9,329 bases of DNA from contig JBMNPL010000022.1 in NCBI GenBank assembly GCA_050943575.1, positions 1 through 9,329 of the forward strand, in the 5' to 3' direction. The notes under the pieces were generated by a model. The model was given only the letters and a program-made list of their open reading frames with translations. It made no database searches and had not been told where the DNA came from. Shown piece after piece: positions 6,976-9,329 of the stretch (its first letter is position 1; each line of letters begins with the position of its first letter). Both the position numbers and the translations under genes were made by a program. Source of the DNA: WRCA01 sp050943575 (GTDB lineage Bacteria > Pseudomonadota > Alphaproteobacteria > Rs-D84).

Positions 6976-7068
6976 ATGCTAGAACGCGATGCCAATGAGG
7001 TCTTCTCCATTATACTCAGACTATAAGAACCATGGTTCGTGGAAAACGTCTATGTGACACCTGAAATG
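6976..7068 (+). pseudogene. N-terminal remnant of the ISL3 transposase
   Basis: From ATG 6976 the plus strand reads MLERDANEVFSIILRL, meets a TAA at 7024-7026, then continues in the same frame as EPWFVENVYVTPEM to about 7068. This matches the usual opening of ISL3 transposases, a short helix followed by a PW-x-V-x-x-V strand. The zinc-binding domain, helix-turn-helix and first catalytic aspartate that should follow are absent. The next recognisable transposase sequence begins at once in another frame, so a deletion, a frame change and a stop codon have all hit this gene. Confidence 0.5.
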
Positions 7069-7733
7069 TGTGGATATACATGTTCGACAAGGACGAAGAA
7101 TTTGATTCACTGAGGCGGTTCTCAGACTGGCTCATCGCATATAATGGCGATTGGTCAAAGATAAGACTGATTAGTTGCGATTTCAGCAAGTCGTTCCTCG
7201 TAGGCATAAACGCACATCTGCCGAGGGCGGACATCGTCTACGACAGGTTCCATCTGGTGAAGACGGCCAACAACGCTCTGGACAGGATCGGGGCGAAGAA
7301 CCAGGTGAACGGTTCCAGGCACAAATGGATGAGATTCAGGCTCATGGGGAACGGGAAGGACCTGTCCGACGACGATAGGCAGAGGATATTCGATATCAAG
7401 AACGACAATCAGATCATAGGTCCGGCATATGGGATGAAAGAGTCGCTCATCCAATTGTACGATTATCCCGACATCTCGGCGGCATCCGAGCATGTGAAGC
7501 AATGGCTCCGCTGGGTGGACAGTGTGGGCGAGGCCCCGATGAAGGCAGTGGGCAGGACGGTGTCCAGGCACTTCCACAGGATATTGAACTGGTATGTCCA
7601 CAGGATGAGCAACGGTTTCCTGGAAGGTCTGAACGGGATGATACAGACCACGAAACGTATCGGACGCGGTTATCCCAATACGCAGAACTTCATGACGATG
7701 GTATTCTTCAGGCACGGACGCCTGGATATCTGA
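7068..7733 (+). CDS. ISL3-family transposase, C-terminal part (inactive)
   Basis: This 221-residue frame, read from GTG 7068, is the catalytic C-terminal part of a DDE transposase of the ISL3 family. Visible family marks are KDEEFDSL (about 8-15), SCDFSKSF with D38, LPRADIVYDRFHLVKTANNA with D59, and SNGFLEGLNGMIQTTKRIG with E186, followed by the typical GYPNTQNFMTMVFFRHG end. Intact family members are about 400 residues. The missing front includes the zinc ribbon, helix-turn-helix and first catalytic aspartate (normally in a G-x-D-E motif). An in-frame TGA at 7062-7064 closes the frame just before GTG, so this start is only formal. It is a remnant, not a working enzyme; ATG 7080 is an equally arbitrary start. 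Confidence 0.8.
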   Translation: MWIYMFDKDEEFDSLRRFSDWLIAYNGDWSKIRLISCDFSKSFLVGINAHLPRADIVYDRFHLVKTANNALDRIGAKNQVNGSRHKWMRFRLMGNGKDLSDDDRQRIFDIKNDNQIIGPAYGMKESLIQLYDYPDISAASEHVKQWLRWVDSVGEAPMKAVGRTVSRHFHRILNWYVHRMSNGFLEGLNGMIQTTKRIGRGYPNTQNFMTMVFFRHGRLDI

Positions 7734-7764
7734 ATCATATGTACGGGTATGCAGCATTCTTCTC

Positions 7765-7917
7765 TGCGGCAGCGGAGCCTGCCGCATCAACGGGACGGAG
7801 GGAGCAGGGGCCTGTCCCCCTGCGACCGATGTCCCGCTTACAGTATCGTCCCGGCAGGCCCGAAGGGCCGTGCGGGGACAGTGCGATGATAGAAACGATC
7901 AGAGATCGTCATATCAT
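7765..7917. other. cluster of four consecutive GC-rich hairpins
   Basis: Four stems follow one another after the ISL3 stop. H1: tgcggcag (7765-7772) with ctgccgca (7779-7786). H2: cgggac (7791-7796) and gcagggg (7804-7810) with cccctgc (7817-7823) and gtcccg (7831-7836). H3: gtccc (7848-7852), gca (7854-7856) and ggccc (7857-7861) with gggcc (7865-7869), tgc (7871-7873) and gggac (7875-7879). H4: atgata (7886-7891) and acgatc (7895-7900) with gatcgt (7904-7909) and tatcat (7912-7917). No frame here looks coding. It may be a structured RNA, a structured insertion-sequence end or a strong transcription block. Confidence 0.55.
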
Positions 7918-7986
7918 TTCACATAAAAACTTATAGAACCATAAATAAGATGGTAATTGTGTTTGAATGAAACAGTTGATGATGTT

Positions 7987-8043
7987 TGAATTCAGAAAAG
8001 TCAACTTATCCCGGTTCAGGCGGGATAAGTTAGCGGGAATTCA
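7987..8043. repeat. 57-bp nested palindrome
   Basis: A perfect 11-bp stem, aacttatcccg (8003-8013) with cgggataagtt (8021-8031), encloses the seven-base loop gttcagg. Outside it, tgaattc (7987-7993) pairs with gaattca (8037-8043). It sits between convergent transcription units, so a bidirectional terminator is plausible. A small non-autonomous mobile element or a protein-binding site are alternatives. Confidence 0.6.
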
Positions 8044-8128
8044 CATTTCTTCAAATTTAATCTGCATACGACTATCTAATATAGAGATAAGGGTATGAAA
8101 TTCTTGATTTCAGAAGTCTCATATCGTT

Positions 8129-8133
8129 AAAAA
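8129..8133 (-). terminator. T-run directly after the ATPase stop codon
   Basis: On the minus strand the TGA at 8134-8136 is followed at once by TTTTT. Short U-runs of this type are standard archaeal termination signals; no hairpin is needed. It is short, so efficiency is uncertain. Confidence 0.3.
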
Positions 8134-9329
8134 TCAGAATACGAACTTATCTCCAAGAAGAAAATCATCTATCATATTGAGCCTTTTGATACCGTTCCTG
8201 CTTATATTCACGGGGTCCATGGAGATTATATACTTGGGATAACCGTCTTTTATGGCCAACAGAGGTCTTTCCTCCCTTACCTCCGTCTCCGGATTGTCCA
8301 TGACGTATGTCACCTGGACATAGGCAAGGTTCTCCCCTTCGGTGACCACGAAATCTATCTCCTTGTCCCTGAGCTTACCCACGGTTATGTTGTATCCTCT
8401 CGATACCAGTTCCAGATATACTATGTTCTCCAGAATTGCTCCTATCCTCAGATCGTGCCTGTAATCGGGATAGAAAGAATATACGGCAGGATCCGCGACA
8501 TATGATTTGTAGAAGGTCTTGAGAACTTTCTTCTCTATGACATCGAAACGATCGCATCTAAGCGCGAGTTTGCTTGCGAATATCAGATCCATGTAACGGT
8601 TGATGGTGTTGGGAAGCGTGTTTATCTTCTCCGTCCTGAGATACTTGGATATCGATACGGAAGATATCTCCGCACCCGGCGATGAGGCGACATACCCGAG
8701 GACCTTCTTCAGCAAAGGTCTGTTGCGTACCTTCCTTAGTTTCAGGATATCCTTTTCTATAGATTCATCGACCAGCTGTCTGATGTACGTCATCTGTTCG
8801 TTCTCGCCCGAGCACATAAAACGCTGGGGAAAACCCCCGCGGACGATATATGAGCGGAACTCTTCCGAGGAAGAGAACGGAAGACCGTTCAATTCTTTGA
8901 AATCCCTCACCTCGCTGAAGGAGAACGGGAATATCGGGAATTCCAGAAAACGGCCGGTGAGTTTGGTTACCAACTGTCCGCTGAGGAGATATGAGTTCGA
9001 ACCGGTTATGAACACCGATACGCCGTCATTCCGGTAAGCGTTGATAAGAGGCTCGAAATCCTTCACGTTCTGTATCTCGTCTATGAAAAGAAATCTATGT
9101 TCTCCCGAGTTCGAGAAGGACCCATCTATCTTCTTCTCCAGAACATCGGATGTGACAATCCTGATATTCTCTTTAGAATCCAGATCCAGATACACGATAT
9201 CGTTGCCGGAAAGTTCAGATATGATCTGCCTCATGATCGTGGATTTGCCGCAACGTCTGACACCTGTGAGGACTTTGATAAGACTGGCATCATGATAAAA
9301 AGGACGGATACGGGCGAGATATTTCTCTC
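8134..9329 (-). CDS. AAA_14 / DUF4143 ATPase (start beyond the right edge)
   Basis: The frame runs off the window: before ATG 9234 it continues as EKYLARIRPFYHDAS and then GVRRCGKST, which is the Walker A motif (about 22-30 of the 397 visible residues). ATG 9234 is therefore internal and the true start lies to the right. Walker B follows (FLFIDEIQ, about 80-86) and then the sensor-like ITGSNS (about 107-112), all typical of AAA_14. The C-terminal DUF4143 region (about 235-397) has ILENIVYLEL, KEIDFVV and AYVQV, the layout of a PD-(D/E)XK nuclease-like fold. The family is widespread in bacteria and archaea and often lies in accessory regions; its biochemical role is not established. The gene stands alone here, facing the ISL3 remnant. 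Length and motifs suggest it is intact apart from the cut start. Confidence 0.9.
   Translation of the reverse strand, partial: EKYLARIRPFYHDASLIKVLTGVRRCGKSTIMRQIISELSGNDIVYLDLDSKENIRIVTSDVLEKKIDGSFSNSGEHRFLFIDEIQNVKDFEPLINAYRNDGVSVFITGSNSYLLSGQLVTKLTGRFLEFPIFPFSFSEVRDFKELNGLPFSSSEEFRSYIVRGGFPQRFMCSGENEQMTYIRQLVDESIEKDILKLRKVRNRPLLKKVLGYVASSPGAEISSVSISKYLRTEKINTLPNTINRYMDLIFASKLALRCDRFDVIEKKVLKTFYKSYVADPAVYSFYPDYRHDLRIGAILENIVYLELVSRGYNITVGKLRDKEIDFVVTEGENLAYVQVTYVMDNPETEVREERPLLAIKDGYPKYIISMDPVNISRNGIKRLNMIDDFLLGDKFVF

Larger units (their letters stand above)
6903..7940 (+). mobile_element. decayed ISL3-family insertion sequence (ends tentative)
   Basis: The left end is placed at ggctctgtta (6903-6912), because ISL3 elements commonly begin GGCTCT or close to it. 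The best matching right end is the complement of 7931-7940, which reads GGTTCTATAA. It agrees at seven of the first eleven bases and shows patchy similarity further in. Flanking octamers (6895-6902 attttatt and 7941-7948 ataaataa) do not match, so the 8-bp target duplication typical of the family is absent or lost. Inside are both ends of a transposase with the middle deleted, plus hairpins after its stop. The element cannot move by itself. Confidence 0.4.
7941..8133. other. AT-rich gap holding a large palindrome
   Basis: No gene is supported between the insertion-sequence remnant and the convergent ATPase gene. Apart from the palindrome at 7987-8043 and the T-run ending the ATPase gene, nothing is recognised. 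Confidence 0.5.

Noticed and set aside
7155..7790. Minus-strand 211-codon open frame
   Set aside because: It is antisense to the ISL3 catalytic core, whose motifs are clear on the plus strand.
7502..7936. Plus-strand 144-codon open frame running through the hairpin cluster
   Set aside because: It is a frame-shifted shadow of the transposase and then passes through GC-rich structured sequence, with no domain or consistent codon use.
6895..7948. 8-bp target-site duplication around the ISL3 remnant
   Set aside because: The flanking octamers attttatt and ataaataa do not match.
8600..9295. Plus-strand open frames opposite the ATPase gene
   Set aside because: The opposite strand has Walker A, Walker B and DUF4143 features; these frames have none.

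Overview
The window looks like an accessory region of an archaeal chromosome. The best guess is a gut-associated Thermoplasmata of the Methanomassiliicoccales / Methanomethylophilaceae type. This rests on BspA-like leucine-rich-repeat surface proteins with C-terminal membrane anchors, archaeal TATA-like boxes in AT-rich gaps, a balanced-GC coding style rich in ata and agg codons, and decayed insertion sequences. No rRNA, tRNA or core gene is present, so the taxonomy is inference.

Layout from left to right. Bases 1-581 are AT-rich with no intact gene: a hairpin near the left edge and a possible minus-strand transposase scrap at 318-419. Bases 582-1037 (minus) hold the C-terminal end of an IS4-superfamily (IS1634-like) transposase. 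Bases 1038-1507 hold an inverted repeat, a doubtful minus-strand reading frame and promoter-like sequence. From 1508 to 6819 lie three related plus-strand surface-protein genes. The first is complete (1508-3094). The second has lost its 5' part (3513-4325). The third is complete (4663-6819, preceded by a clear Shine-Dalgarno sequence). A small unidentified minus-strand gene (3162-3500) lies between the first two. Next comes a decayed ISL3-family insertion sequence (about 6903-7940) whose transposase has an internal deletion. It is followed by a run of GC-rich hairpins and a separate nested palindrome. The right edge holds most of a minus-strand AAA_14/DUF4143 ATPase, whose start lies beyond the window.

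The three surface proteins share one plan: LRR_5 repeats, then a conserved module with a W-x-L-x-G-Q-A/S core, optionally an InlB-type B-repeat, then a shared beta-rich module and a single membrane helix with a short tail at the C-terminus. They are probably displayed outside the cell and bind other cells, host glycoproteins or the gut matrix. DNA-level repeats inside them (69 bp and 243 bp units), a headless copy with no promoter, and flanking insertion-sequence debris suggest a locus that changes by duplication and recombination. The most notable unexplained items are the shared C-terminal modules, the headless second copy, the four-hairpin cluster at 7765-7917 and the nested palindrome at 7987-8043.
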